Shown piece by piece: positions 25,157-33,776 of a DNA stretch of 38,684 nucleotides. The notes below the pieces were generated by a model that saw only the letters and a list, made by a program, of their open reading frames with translations, searched no databases and was not told the origin of the DNA. The DNA lies in NCBI GenBank assembly GCA_002404215.1, contig DHJG01000121.1:12676-51359 (forward strand). Reading direction: 5' to 3'. How positions within the stretch are numbered: the stretch's first letter is position 1; the number at the start of each line of letters is the position of its first letter. Source of the DNA: Desulfosporosinus sp. UBA4726. GTDB lineage: Bacteria; Bacillota; Desulfitobacteriia; Desulfitobacteriales; Desulfitobacteriaceae. The translations under genes and the position numbers were made by a program.

Positions 25157-26593
25157 TTATAAGTTCTCATTCGCTTGCGCAGTGGAACTACGTGATCCTT
25201 GTGACACAATATCTCGCCCCACAACAATACCCGTCACCGAAGCCTGCATCAATCCTCGGGTAATTCCCGCTCCATCACCGATGGCGTATAAGCGTGGAAT
25301 CGCTGTTTCAAAATTTGCTTGAACTTTTACTTTAGAAGAATAGAACTTAACTTCAACTCCGTATAGTAACGTATTTTTGGAATACATACCTGGAGCAATT
25401 TTATCAAAGGCCTTTAGTGTCTCGATCAGGGAAGTCAGGTACCGCTCTGGTAACACATAGCTAAGGTCTCCCGGAACTGCGGAGATGAGCGTCGGAGTGG
25501 TAGTTGACCTGCGCAGACGGCTTTCTGTTGTCCGTCTTCCCTGTAGAAGGTCACCCAAGCGCTGAACCATTACACCGCCACCTGTTAGCATGTTCGCGAG
25601 CCGAGCAATATATCGCCCGTATTCAATCGGCTGATTAAAAGGCTCAGTAAAGCGAGTTGAGACCAATAACGCGAAATTTGTGTTCTTAGTCTTTTTCGCA
25701 GGATCAGCATAACTATGCCCATTTACCACGCCGATGCCACCATCGTAATGCTCTTCAGAAACCACCCCACCCGGGTTGACACAGAAACTTCGTGTTTTTA
25801 GATCATACGTGTCCGAATAATAAACCAGCTTTGGCTCGTATAGCTCCCGCGTTAGATGATCCATAATGGAGTTCGGAACTTCGACACGCACTCCAATGTC
25901 GACTTCATTATTTTCGGTTACCACGCCTAAACGATTGGCCTGCTCTGCAAGCCAATTCGCACCCCCTCGGCCTGGGGCTGCGACTACATAGCGAGCGAGC
26001 ACTTCATACTGCTCTTGTTCATCCCTGCGCTGAATAGTTGCCCCTATGGCTCCTTCTGAACCTACTAAGATATCTTTAACTTCAGCAAGTTCCCAAAAGG
26101 TTGTGTTCGTCTTGTTCATAAGATACTCATACATGCCACTCAGCACGTCATAAGCCAGCTCTGTTCCCAAATGACGTACAGGACAATGGATTAGCTGAAT
26201 ATTGTGGCGTGATGCCTCGTATTGAATTTCTTCAACGCGACGATTATCCAAACCATACACTGTTTCCTGCGCTCCAAACCCACGGTAAATGGAATCTGCA
26301 TAATCAATCAGTTCCTGAGCTTGTTCTTCTTTCATATATTCCGTTAACCGACCGCCGACTGCAGGACTCAAGGACAGTTTTCCATCACTGAATGCCCCTG
26401 CACCTGACCAGCCTCTTGTAATAGCACAAGGATTACATCCAATGCAAATTCCCGTCGCACGAGCTGGACACTTTCTCTTTTCGATAGTTCGCCCATTATC
26501 CACAATAAGAATCTTTAAATCCTTGTCGTGTTTTGATAACTCCAAGGCCGTGAAAATTCCGGCCGGGCCTGCTCCAATGATTAAGACATCCAC
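25157..26593 (-). CDS. FAD-dependent oxidoreductase (COG2509-type dehydrogenase)
   Basis: 478 residues. N-terminal dinucleotide-binding GAGPAGIFTALELS (about 7-20), the Cys-rich CPARATGICIGCNPC segment (about 42-56) followed by GWSGAGAFSDGKLS, and the C-terminal FAD contact AIGDGAGITRGL (about 440-451). This matches the conserved FAD-dependent dehydrogenase group often annotated as NAD(P)/FAD oxidoreductase; substrate unknown. The four close cysteines may hold a metal or redox pair. The start codon is GTG 26593, but the only good ribosome site (AGGAGG, 26619-26614) lies 20 nt away, unusually far, with no better in-frame start between. Confidence 0.82.
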   Translation of the reverse strand: MDVLIIGAGPAGIFTALELSKHDKDLKILIVDNGRTIEKRKCPARATGICIGCNPCAITRGWSGAGAFSDGKLSLSPAVGGRLTEYMKEEQAQELIDYADSIYRGFGAQETVYGLDNRRVEEIQYEASRHNIQLIHCPVRHLGTELAYDVLSGMYEYLMNKTNTTFWELAEVKDILVGSEGAIGATIQRRDEQEQYEVLARYVVAAPGRGGANWLAEQANRLGVVTENNEVDIGVRVEVPNSIMDHLTRELYEPKLVYYSDTYDLKTRSFCVNPGGVVSEEHYDGGIGVVNGHSYADPAKKTKNTNFALLVSTRFTEPFNQPIEYGRYIARLANMLTGGGVMVQRLGDLLQGRRTTESRLRRSTTTPTLISAVPGDLSYVLPERYLTSLIETLKAFDKIAPGMYSKNTLLYGVEVKFYSSKVKVQANFETAIPRLYAIGDGAGITRGLMQASVTGIVVGRDIVSQGSRSSTAQANENL

Positions 26594-26789
26594 TACATGT
26601 TTAAATTGTATCGCCTCCTAGAATCGTTCACTATTACCCGCTAGCAGAGAACTTCTAGACACAAACAAATTAATCTTAACAATCCTCCTCCTCCTTGTCA
26701 ATCTTACAATCGAACATTGATTATAAATATACATAAAACATTCGACATTATCCTTTGGAATATTCGCAATACCACAATTGGGCATAAGA

Positions 26790-26819
26790 ATCCCCCAGCC
26801 ACGAATGTGCAAGGGGGAT
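26790..26819 (-). terminator. Hairpin after dnaB
   Basis: Minus-strand ATCCCCC (26819-26813) pairs with GGGGGAT (26796-26790) across a 16-nt loop and is followed by TCTTAT; a moderate terminator about 24 bp after the dnaB stop. Confidence 0.5.
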
Positions 26820-26842
26820 GGGCTTGGAGAAGCCAGGTGTTC

Positions 26843-28177
26843 TTATCCTGTTTGATGTTGACGCTCTAGATTTACAAATTTAGTAAACTCTTTGAGAAAG
26901 CCTAATTCGACTGTTCCCACCGGACCATTTCGATGTTTTGCAATAATCAGCTCTGCAATGCCTTTCTTCTCCGACTCATGATTATAGTAATCATCTCGGT
27001 AAATGAATGAAATCACATCCGCATCGGCTTCAATAGCTCCAGATTCTAACAAATCCGACATAATCGGTCGTTTATCCTGACGTTGTTCAACGCCCCGGTT
27101 GAGTTGTGATAAGGCAATGACGGGGACTTTTAGTTCCCGAGCAAGCCCTTTGAGGGTTCTAGAGATTTGGGCCACCTCTTGCTGTCGGCTTTCTGTCTTT
27201 TTCCCAACCGACAATAACTGAAGATAGTCAATAACGATCATGCCTAAATTATGTTCCATTTTCAAACGACGAGCCTTTGAACGAAGCTCAGCTAGGGAAA
27301 TCCCTACTGTATCATCGATAAAGATGGGAGCATCCGAAAGAGGACCCACCGCTCTGGTCAGCTTCGGCCAATCATCATCGAGTAATTCTCCGGTCCTCAC
27401 GCGCTGTTGATCAACCATCGCTTCCCCACAAAGCATTCGTTGAACTAACTGCTCTTTAGACATTTCCAAGCTAAAGATGGCAACCGGAACCTTAGCACGA
27501 ACCGCGGCATTTTGAGCCATATTTAAGACCATAGCCGTTTTCCCCATGGATGGTCGTGCGGCAATAATGACCAAATCCGAAGGCTGCCACCCCGAAGTCA
27601 TTCGATCCAATTCTGTGAAAAAGGTGGGAACGCCGGTGAGATTTCCCTTATTAGCATAGAGATACTCAATTTTTTCAAAGGTCTCTAAAAGAACGTCACG
27701 AATAAAGCTAAATCCATCTTTAACCCTTCGTCGAGAGAGGTCGAGAATAAGTTTCTCGGCTTCTTCTAAAAGACTACGTGCTTCTTCCCCTGGCTCATAA
27801 CCCCGTTCTAAGATACTGCCTGTCGCACGAATGAGTTGACGAAGAAGGGCCTTTTCAGTCACTAATTTAGCATAATACTCCACATTAGCTGCCGAAGGAA
27901 CAGAACGGGCGATCTCGGATATTGTGGCAATCCCGCCCACTTGTTCCAGACGCCCTTGCTGGCGCAAAATCTCTGCGACACTAACAAGGTCGACTGGATC
28001 TCCTTTTCCAAAGAGATCCAGAATCGCTGAGAAAATCAAGCGATGACTATCTCGGTAAAAATCTTCGGGTTGAAGCATCTCAAAGACAGCGCTTCCAGCC
28101 TGTGGGTCGAGCATCATGGCACCCAAAACCGCTTGCTCTGCCTCTAAATTCTGTGGTGGGACTTTTAGCAGTTCCAT
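26843..28177 (-). CDS. dnaB: Replicative DNA helicase
   Basis: 444 residues. The N-terminal DnaB domain (about 8-110; PPQNLEAEQAVLGAMMLDP) is followed by a RecA-like motor with Walker A ARPSMGKT (about 205-212), Walker B MIVIDYLQLL, and LSQLNRGVEQRQDKRP. Hexameric 5'-3' helicase at the replication fork. Full length, no intein. Lies 152 bp after rplI, the conserved rplI-dnaB arrangement of Firmicutes. Confidence 0.97.
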   Translation of the reverse strand: MELLKVPPQNLEAEQAVLGAMMLDPQAGSAVFEMLQPEDFYRDSHRLIFSAILDLFGKGDPVDLVSVAEILRQQGRLEQVGGIATISEIARSVPSAANVEYYAKLVTEKALLRQLIRATGSILERGYEPGEEARSLLEEAEKLILDLSRRRVKDGFSFIRDVLLETFEKIEYLYANKGNLTGVPTFFTELDRMTSGWQPSDLVIIAARPSMGKTAMVLNMAQNAAVRAKVPVAIFSLEMSKEQLVQRMLCGEAMVDQQRVRTGELLDDDWPKLTRAVGPLSDAPIFIDDTVGISLAELRSKARRLKMEHNLGMIVIDYLQLLSVGKKTESRQQEVAQISRTLKGLARELKVPVIALSQLNRGVEQRQDKRPIMSDLLESGAIEADADVISFIYRDDYYNHESEKKGIAELIIAKHRNGPVGTVELGFLKEFTKFVNLERQHQTG

Positions 28178-28329
28178 ATCCTATCGCCTCCTGGTCATAC
28201 ACTTTCAATGGAACTACACTGAAAAAATTGAATTAAAAAAACAGCTTCAACACTTCTCCAATTCGCCACCACTATCGCATAAACCTTAAGATACATTCGC
28301 CATATTTCATACTCGAATCAAAAAATTTC

Positions 28330-28776
28330 TTATAATGCGACAACATGTACTTGAAGCTTGGCTATAACGTCCGGATGGATCTTGACATGAACCTCAAAAT
28401 TCCCCAGGGCCTTAATAGGTTCTTTTAACTCTAACTTTCGTTTATCCACCTCGATACCATGCTGTTTCTTTAAATCATCCGCGATTTCTTTGCTAGTCAC
28501 TGAACCAAATAAGCGCCCACCTTCACCCGTCTTGGTTTTAACTTCAATCAAGAGAGCATTAAGTTTATTAGCTAATTCAACTGCATCTTGCTTTTCTTTT
28601 TCCTTACGGCGCTCTTCCAACTCTTTCTTGTGTGAGATGTCCTGAATATTCCCGCTAGTCGCTTCAACCGCTAATTTTTTGGGGAAAAGGAAGTTGCGGG
28701 CATACCCGTCAGCAACTTCAAAAACCTGTCCTTTTTTACCCGTTCCCTTTACATCTGCTTGTAGAATAACCTTCAT
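28330..28776 (-). CDS. rplI: 50S ribosomal protein L9
   Basis: 148 residues, the full family length. N-terminal rRNA-binding domain MKVILQADVKGTGKKGQ and GYARNFLFPKKLA, a long charged connecting helix (about 45-75), and a C-terminal domain with GRLFGSVTSKEIADDL. It starts 12 bp after yybS on the same strand. Confidence 0.97.
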   Translation of the reverse strand: MKVILQADVKGTGKKGQVFEVADGYARNFLFPKKLAVEATSGNIQDISHKKELEERRKEKEKQDAVELANKLNALLIEVKTKTGEGGRLFGSVTSKEIADDLKKQHGIEVDKRKLELKEPIKALGNFEVHVKIHPDVIAKLQVHVVAL

Positions 28777-28788
28777 GTAAATTCCTCC

Positions 28789-29724
28789 TTAAGATTCTTC
28801 TGGTAAACGACGGAAATTAAAAACTAGATCAAACAAACCAAACATTATTATACTGACAACACTGAAGTATAAATAAAGAATGCTGGTCACTACTAAGGCC
28901 CATTTAAAAAAGCGAGGAATCTTTGGCGATTGTAACAAATAAAGAAACACAGAAGTCCCTAGTACCAGGGTTAACGCCCCATAAACAACCATTAAGTTAA
29001 TTCCTAGTCCACGAAGAACGTTCCAAGAAAATTGATCACCTAAAAGATAGAAAGTAATCCCAATAACTGCTCCCCAAACCGCATACCAAGGCAAGCGCCA
29101 ACGCGAGAAGGGGATCCGACCTTCGTAATCTTTAAACCAAAGCCTCATAGTATAGAAAACGAATCCGAATTCAATAAAAGCAGCAATAGCTGCAAGGCTA
29201 GGAACGATTAACGCATAAAAGTGAATTACTTCTTCCAGTACGTTTCGGAACTGCAACTCTGTAATCCCTTGTTGTTGCATTGCTGCCATAAATCCTGCAT
29301 CTTGGTATTGCTTTACCATCATATTAACCATATCATTAGCGGTTTGAGCATCAAATCCTGTTGACACAAATGAAAGCGTTGGTATCGTTCCTAAAACCGC
29401 AGCAACTGCAGCACCCCAGAAAAAGCTCACGCGCACTGGCCAATGCTTAGACCAGCCTAGGACACCTAGTAACCCTGCCAGAGGAACAAAGCTCATCTGA
29501 GCAATGGCTGTTACTCCATAGACTATCAACGCTGCGCCATAGCCCATCAGTAGAAAAATTGTGACTAAAGGCAACCCGCTTTGACGTCCGACCAAAAACA
29601 CAGCAAGTAACATCAAAACTATCCAAATAAACCCCCAGGTACCCCAAGCGATCCCCAACAAAGGAAAGGTCAAAAGGAGAGCCCCAGCTAAATAGTTCAC
29701 AACCGTTTTATCACTTAAAAACAT
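28789..29724 (-). CDS. yybS: YybS/DUF2232 integral membrane protein
   Basis: 311 residues with about eight hydrophobic helices, matching the DUF2232 (YybS) family found directly upstream of rplI in Firmicutes. Function unknown; the family is related to substrate-binding membrane components of ECF-type systems by fold. I place the start at ATG 29724 (MFLSDKTVVNYL), 5 nt after GGAGAAGGAG; a longer open frame to 29763 would overlap the upstream gene and contain that ribosome site. Confidence 0.85.
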   Translation of the reverse strand: MFLSDKTVVNYLAGALLLTFPLLGIAWGTWGFIWIVLMLLAVFLVGRQSGLPLVTIFLLMGYGAALIVYGVTAIAQMSFVPLAGLLGVLGWSKHWPVRVSFFWGAAVAAVLGTIPTLSFVSTGFDAQTANDMVNMMVKQYQDAGFMAAMQQQGITELQFRNVLEEVIHFYALIVPSLAAIAAFIEFGFVFYTMRLWFKDYEGRIPFSRWRLPWYAVWGAVIGITFYLLGDQFSWNVLRGLGINLMVVYGALTLVLGTSVFLYLLQSPKIPRFFKWALVVTSILYLYFSVVSIIMFGLFDLVFNFRRLPEES

Positions 29725-29746
29725 GTCTGCTCCTTCTCCAATAAAC

Positions 29747-30058
29747 TTAGTCTTCAGGTGCAAGATAGCTCAAGAGCAAACTTAAATCTCCCCATTGTTT
29801 TTCAAGGTTCATCTCATCTGCATCTTTTAACCCCTCAAGACGTTGTAAAAGCATGCGGTCCAGACGGGAAAAGTCAAAACCCAACCGTCTTGCAAGCAAA
29901 TAACTCATCCCGACAAGATCAGCCAGACCCTGAATCATTTCAGCCTCTGAACCGCTCAGCGTCCCATGTTGGATTAGCCACTGTGCCTGAATTAAATTCA
30001 CCTTTAGTTCATCAATAGCCCTTAAACCTTTTACAACATCAACTTCAACATGTTCCAG
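29747..30058 (-). CDS. MazG-like family protein, probable CTG start
   Basis: 103 residues if begun at CTG 30058, 84 if begun at GTG 30001. The helical product (LLARRLGFDFSRLDRMLLQR) fits the small MazG-like proteins encoded near yybS in Clostridia. The N-terminal extension (LEHVEVDVVKGLRAIDELKV) reads as natural protein, and AGGAGGGGG stands 6-7 nt before CTG, whereas GTG 30001 has no ribosome site. No ATG, GTG or TTG lies in frame between. The canonical MazG EXXE metal motif is not obvious, so pyrophosphatase activity is doubtful. It precedes yybS by 22 bp. Confidence 0.7.
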   Translation of the reverse strand: MEHVEVDVVKGLRAIDELKVNLIQAQWLIQHGTLSGSEAEMIQGLADLVGMSYLLARRLGFDFSRLDRMLLQRLEGLKDADEMNLEKQWGDLSLLLSYLAPED

Positions 30059-30289
30059 GGTTGCCCCCTCCTAAAAGTCCATTTTCCGTAATGAATGTCA
30101 TTCAAAAACAACACTACTTACACTTAACAGTTCGTGATAAGCACACAAATCTCCTGCACTTGACACGTATGAAAATTTCTCCTACACTTTAAACTTTCTA
30201 AATTAAGCTTGCCCCAAAGTATCGCCATTACTCAAAACAGGACGCTCGAGGTAAGAGTACATTTAATGCTTTCTGATATGTTCAAAAAA

Positions 30290-30314
30290 TGAAAAAAGGG
30301 AGCTCACGCTCCCT
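30290..30314 (-). terminator. Terminator of the rpsF-ssb-rpsR operon
   Basis: Minus-strand AGGGAGC (30314-30308) and GCTCCCT (30303-30297) around GTGA, followed by TTTTTTC. The 230 bp beyond, up to the MazG-like gene, shows no gene. Confidence 0.88.
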
Positions 30315-30318
30315 CTTC

Positions 30319-30549
30319 CTACTCTATGCTATATGGTAACAAGGCAATACTGCGAGCCCGTTTGATACATAATGTTACTTGACGCTGATGCATTGCACAG
30401 TTTCCAGAGATACGACGTGGCAATATTTTACCACGATCCGTAACATACTTGCGTACTTTGTGTGTCTCTTTGTAATCCATAGAGACAACTTTATCTACAC
30501 AAAAACTACATACCCGCTTACGTGGGCGACGTCCTCTTTCACGTTTCAT
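30319..30549 (-). CDS. rpsR: 30S ribosomal protein S18
   Basis: 76 residues, full length. Basic N-terminus MKRERGRRPRKR and a CxxC-containing VCSFC with further Cys in GNCAMHQ and LCIKRAR, i.e. the zinc-binding type of S18. Forms a heterodimer with S6, encoded two genes upstream. Last gene of rpsF-ssb-rpsR, 21 bp after ssb. Confidence 0.97.
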   Translation of the reverse strand: MKRERGRRPRKRVCSFCVDKVVSMDYKETHKVRKYVTDRGKILPRRISGNCAMHQRQVTLCIKRARSIALLPYSIE

Positions 30550-30570
30550 ACTAATTCTCCCCTTTCTATA

Positions 30571-30981
30571 CTAGAATGGGATGTCATCATCCAAATTTAC
30601 TTCGTGTCCGAACGAGCCTTTTCCACTTGAAGAAGGTGATTCTTGGCTACCACTCCCGCCGTCTTTCGGACTTAAGAAATGGACATCTTCAGCAATAACC
30701 TCTGTAACCCAGTGTTTTTGGCCGTCCTTATCGTTGTATGTTCTAACTTGGAGTCGTCCATCGACTGAAGCAAGCTTCCCTTTGGCCAGATAGTTAGCAC
30801 AAAGTTCAGCAAGTTGTTTAAACATAACACATGGAATGAAATCGGTTTCCTTTTCACCTTGAGCGTTCTTGAATTTACGATCAATAGCTAAAGTGAAGTT
30901 TGTCACTGCTACACCACTGGGTGAGTAGCGTAACTCGGGGTCTTTCGTCAAACGGCCAATCAAAACGACTCGATTCAACAT
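30571..30981 (-). CDS. ssb: Single-stranded DNA-binding protein
   Basis: 136 residues. N-terminal OB fold (MLNRVVLIGRLTKDPELRYS, about 1-105), a Gly/Ser-rich linker, and the acidic tail DLDDDIPF that recruits partner proteins. Lies between rpsF and rpsR with gaps of 18 and 21 bp. Confidence 0.97.
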   Translation of the reverse strand: MLNRVVLIGRLTKDPELRYSPSGVAVTNFTLAIDRKFKNAQGEKETDFIPCVMFKQLAELCANYLAKGKLASVDGRLQVRTYNDKDGQKHWVTEVIAEDVHFLSPKDGGSGSQESPSSSGKGSFGHEVNLDDDIPF

Positions 30982-30999
30982 ATGTGCCCCACCATCCTT

Positions 31000-31287
31000 T
31001 TAGTCTTCTTTCCTAACTGTAAGGAACCGGATGACATCTTCGGAAATTTTCATGACCCGTTCAATTTCCTGGGATGTACGACCTTCGCCTTCAAAATTCA
31101 TTAGGATGTATTGGCCTTCTTTGTAATCTTCGATTTCATAAGCCAACCGGCGTTTGCCCCACTTTTCAACCGTCAAGTTATCGCCGCCATTGCTAGCTAC
31201 GAGCCCACTTAAACGATCAACCAGTGCTGTGGTTGCTTCCTCATCTAGATCTGGTCGGATGATATAAAGTAATTCGTACGCTTTCAT
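31000..31287 (-). CDS. rpsF: 30S ribosomal protein S6
   Basis: 95 residues, full length, beginning MKAYELLYIIRPDLDEEAT and containing KWGKRRLAYEIEDYKEGQY. First gene of the operon. GGGGGGAGG precedes the ATG by 8 nt and directly follows the structured leader at 31305-31345. Confidence 0.97.
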   Translation of the reverse strand: MKAYELLYIIRPDLDEEATTALVDRLSGLVASNGGDNLTVEKWGKRRLAYEIEDYKEGQYILMNFEGEGRTSQEIERVMKISEDVIRFLTVRKED

Positions 31288-31304
31288 ATTTGCACCTCCC
31301 CCCG

Positions 31305-31345
31305 GACTAAACGGCCCCGTTAAACGGAGCAGGGAATATTTAGTC
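31305..31345 (-). promoter_or_regulatory. S6:S18-type autoregulatory leader of rpsF
   Basis: Outer stem GACTAAA (31345-31339) / TTTAGTC (31311-31305) encloses a hairpin CCCTGCTCCG-TTTA-ACGGGG, and the unpaired CCG (31314-31312) sits exactly on the 3' side between the two. This is the architecture of the known S6:S18-binding mRNA motif with its invariant CCG, next to the ribosome site. Confidence 0.72.
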
Positions 31346-31357
31346 TAACAAGCAGAA

Positions 31358-31386
31358 ATTATACCATTATAGTTTCAAAAAAGCAA
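31358..31386 (-). promoter_or_regulatory. Promoter of rpsF-ssb-rpsR
   Basis: Minus-strand TTGCTT (31386-31381), 17-bp spacer, TATAAT (31363-31358) preceded by TGG (extended -10). Overlaps the end of ychF's downstream region. Confidence 0.72.
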
Positions 31387-31388
31387 CT

Positions 31389-32489
31389 TTAAACGTTAAA
31401 GCGGAAGTGAACTATATCTCCGTCGCGCATAATATACTCTTTTCCTTCCAAGCGAACTAAACCTTTATCCCTAGCACCATTCAATCCATTGTTTTCGACG
31501 AAATCCTTATACGCGACGACTTCAGCACGAATAAATCCGTGTTCAAAATCAGTATGAATTACACCTGCAGCTTGGGGAGCCTTAGTTGCTTGGTTGATTG
31601 TCCAAGCTCTAACTTCCACCTGGCCGGCAGTAAAAAACGTCATAAGTCCCAGTAAATGAAAAGCAACCCTGATCAAATGATCTAAGCCGGACTCTTCGAG
31701 CCCTAAGTCTTGTAAGAATACCTCTTTCTCGTCTTCCTCAAGTTCTGCAATCTCCGCCTCAATTTGTGCACAAACCACAACGGCTTCTGCGCCCTCTTCC
31801 GCCGCGATTGCCAGTACTTGTTGAACATAGGGATTATCCATAGCCGTGGAGAGACCATCTTCACTTACATTGGCAACATAGAGCACCGGTTTTAGAGTCA
31901 AGAGTGAAAAGCCTTTAAGAATTGCCCGTTCATCGTCCGAATAAGTCAGAAAACGAGCCCCTTTTCCTTGATTAAAGACTTCCTTTAAACGTTCTAAAAG
32001 AGCCACTTCGCCTTGAGTCTTTTTATCCCCCGTTTTTAAGAGTTTAGACGAACGATCTGCTCGTCTTTCCACACTCTCCATGTCTGCTAAGACCAACTCA
32101 AGGTCTATCGTTTCAATATCCCGTTTAGGGTCAACGTTTCCCTCGACATGGATCACATTCTCGTCTTCAAAGCAACGCACGACATGCACGATGGCATCGA
32201 CTTCACGGATATGGGACAGGAATTTATTTCCTAAACCTTCTCCTTTGCTCGCTCCTTTTACGAGTCCTGCAATATCCACAAACTCAACGGTAGCTGAAAC
32301 AATTTTCTTCGGATGAACCATTTCAGCCAGTTTTTTCAAACGGGAGTCGGGAACTTCTACCATACCTACATTCGGTTCAATCGTGCAGAATGGATAATTT
32401 GCAGCCTCCGCACCCGCTTGAGTAATCGCATTAAATAATGTTGATTTACCGACATTCGGCAAACCAACAATTCCTGCATGTAATGTCAT
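31389..32489 (-). CDS. ychF: Redox-regulated ATPase/GTPase YchF
   Basis: 366 residues, Obg-like family. G1 GLPNVGKST (about 7-15), TIEPNVGMVEVPD, G3 DIAGLVKGASKGEGLGNKF, a coiled-coil insertion (about 130-200), and a C-terminal TGS domain (about 280-365; HTDFEHGFIRAEV). YchF prefers ATP and associates with ribosomes. Apparently monocistronic. Confidence 0.97.
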   Translation of the reverse strand: MTLHAGIVGLPNVGKSTLFNAITQAGAEAANYPFCTIEPNVGMVEVPDSRLKKLAEMVHPKKIVSATVEFVDIAGLVKGASKGEGLGNKFLSHIREVDAIVHVVRCFEDENVIHVEGNVDPKRDIETIDLELVLADMESVERRADRSSKLLKTGDKKTQGEVALLERLKEVFNQGKGARFLTYSDDERAILKGFSLLTLKPVLYVANVSEDGLSTAMDNPYVQQVLAIAAEEGAEAVVVCAQIEAEIAELEEDEKEVFLQDLGLEESGLDHLIRVAFHLLGLMTFFTAGQVEVRAWTINQATKAPQAAGVIHTDFEHGFIRAEVVAYKDFVENNGLNGARDKGLVRLEGKEYIMRDGDIVHFRFNV

Positions 32490-32611
32490 GCTTTACCTCC
32501 TCTTTATACACAGACAAGTATCTCTAAAGATTATATGTGATGTGCTAACACTCCGCAACCTTACTTAGCCTAAGATCGGTAACATTAATTCTAACCCATC
32601 TAACCCAAATT

Positions 32612-32806
32612 CTAATTTTCTTCAGCCGACTGTAGAATTTCCTTTAAATTGCGTTCGAGTTTGATCCGTGGAATCCAAGCTTGGTGTTGACAGCCTAAAC
32701 ACTGAATTCGGAAGTCCATACCTGTTCGCATTACTTTCCAATCTGTGCTGCCACAAGGGTGTTGTTTTCGTAGACGAACAATATCTCCTACCTTCAACGG
32801 AATCAT
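32612..32806 (-). CDS. DUF951 family small protein
   Basis: 64 residues, typical length of the DUF951 family. Contains KVGDIVRLRKQHPCGSTDWK and IQCLGCQ, whose cysteines (CGS and CLGC) may bind metal; the fold is an SH3-like barrel by family. Function unknown. The frequent mscS-DUF951-ychF order in Clostridia is seen here: it is 18 bp after the MscS gene on the same strand. Confidence 0.88.
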   Translation of the reverse strand: MIPLKVGDIVRLRKQHPCGSTDWKVMRTGMDFRIQCLGCQHQAWIPRIKLERNLKEILQSAEEN

Positions 32807-32824
32807 CTGTTGGGCTCCCCTCTG

Positions 32825-33739
32825 TTAGAGTTCATTCTTACTTGGATCAATCACTGTATCTTGCTTATCCATTGCAGTACGTTTCATGGGGTCTGTCATA
32901 ATAATGCTTTGGAACTGTGGTGTACGAATTCCTTCTTTCAAAAATGCACTGTAAATTCGCCGACGCAGTTCGCGTTCTAGACTCCACTGTTCATCGGGCT
33001 TGGTGAAGGCAATAACGCGTAAAACGACATTGCGCTCCCCGAACTGGGTTACACCTTGGACTGTGGGAGCTTCAATAATTCTATCGCCAAACTCTGCGCT
33101 GACTTTTTCACAAACTTGGCTCATCACTCTCATCGCTCGCTCAAGATCTTCATTATAGGGAACCTGAATTTCAACCTGGGCTAACATCTTGCCTCGGCTA
33201 AAGTTCGTAACTGCAGTAATGCTACCATTTGGAATGATGTGGAGTTCCCCACCCCATGCCCTTATATGTGTCGTACGAATTCCAGTCTCTTCGATCGTGC
33301 CTGTGAATTCCCCCGTTTTTACTAATTCTCCGACCGAGAACTGATTCTCAAAAAGAATAAAAAAACCGCCAATGATGTCTTTAACTAAACTCTGCGAACC
33401 AAAACCTAGCGCAACTCCCAAAACACTAGCCGAAGCCAGTAGAGTTCCGGTATCAAAGTTAAAAAGGCGTTTGAGAATATGCAAAGAAACCGTAATAGTA
33501 ATCCCGTAAAATAACATACTTCGGAGGAGCGAAAATAACGTATTTGCTTTACGTTCATCCAGAAGATGTTTTACTTTCCGATCAACTAACATACGCTTGA
33601 GCAGATATATAAGAACTCCGTAAGCAATACGGGCTAAAGCAAGGATGACAACAATATAAAGTATTGTATATAAAGCAGTTAATCCAACTTTATTCCAATT
33701 AAAATCGCTAATATTTTCTGGAATCCAAGAGACATTCAT
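32825..33739 (-). CDS. Small-conductance mechanosensitive ion channel (MscS family)
   Basis: 304 residues. About three membrane helices (about 19-45, 65-85, 92-120), the last being the Gly/Ala-rich pore helix (ASASVLGVALGFGSQSLVKD), followed by the MscS beta domain (GGFFILFENQFSVGELV) and a C-terminal alpha/beta domain. Opens on membrane tension to release solutes. Upstream partner of DUF951 in a probable operon. Confidence 0.93.
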   Translation of the reverse strand: MNVSWIPENISDFNWNKVGLTALYTILYIVVILALARIAYGVLIYLLKRMLVDRKVKHLLDERKANTLFSLLRSMLFYGITITVSLHILKRLFNFDTGTLLASASVLGVALGFGSQSLVKDIIGGFFILFENQFSVGELVKTGEFTGTIEETGIRTTHIRAWGGELHIIPNGSITAVTNFSRGKMLAQVEIQVPYNEDLERAMRVMSQVCEKVSAEFGDRIIEAPTVQGVTQFGERNVVLRVIAFTKPDEQWSLERELRRRIYSAFLKEGIRTPQFQSIIMTDPMKRTAMDKQDTVIDPSKNEL

Positions 33740-33776
33740 TATATAAATCGCCCTTCTCTGTACGATACGTTAATCT

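Noticed and set aside
26618..26812. Minus-strand frame of 64 codons in the dnaB-oxidoreductase gap
   Set aside because: Overlaps the dnaB hairpin and the oxidoreductase ribosome site; no ribosome site of its own and no protein-like composition.
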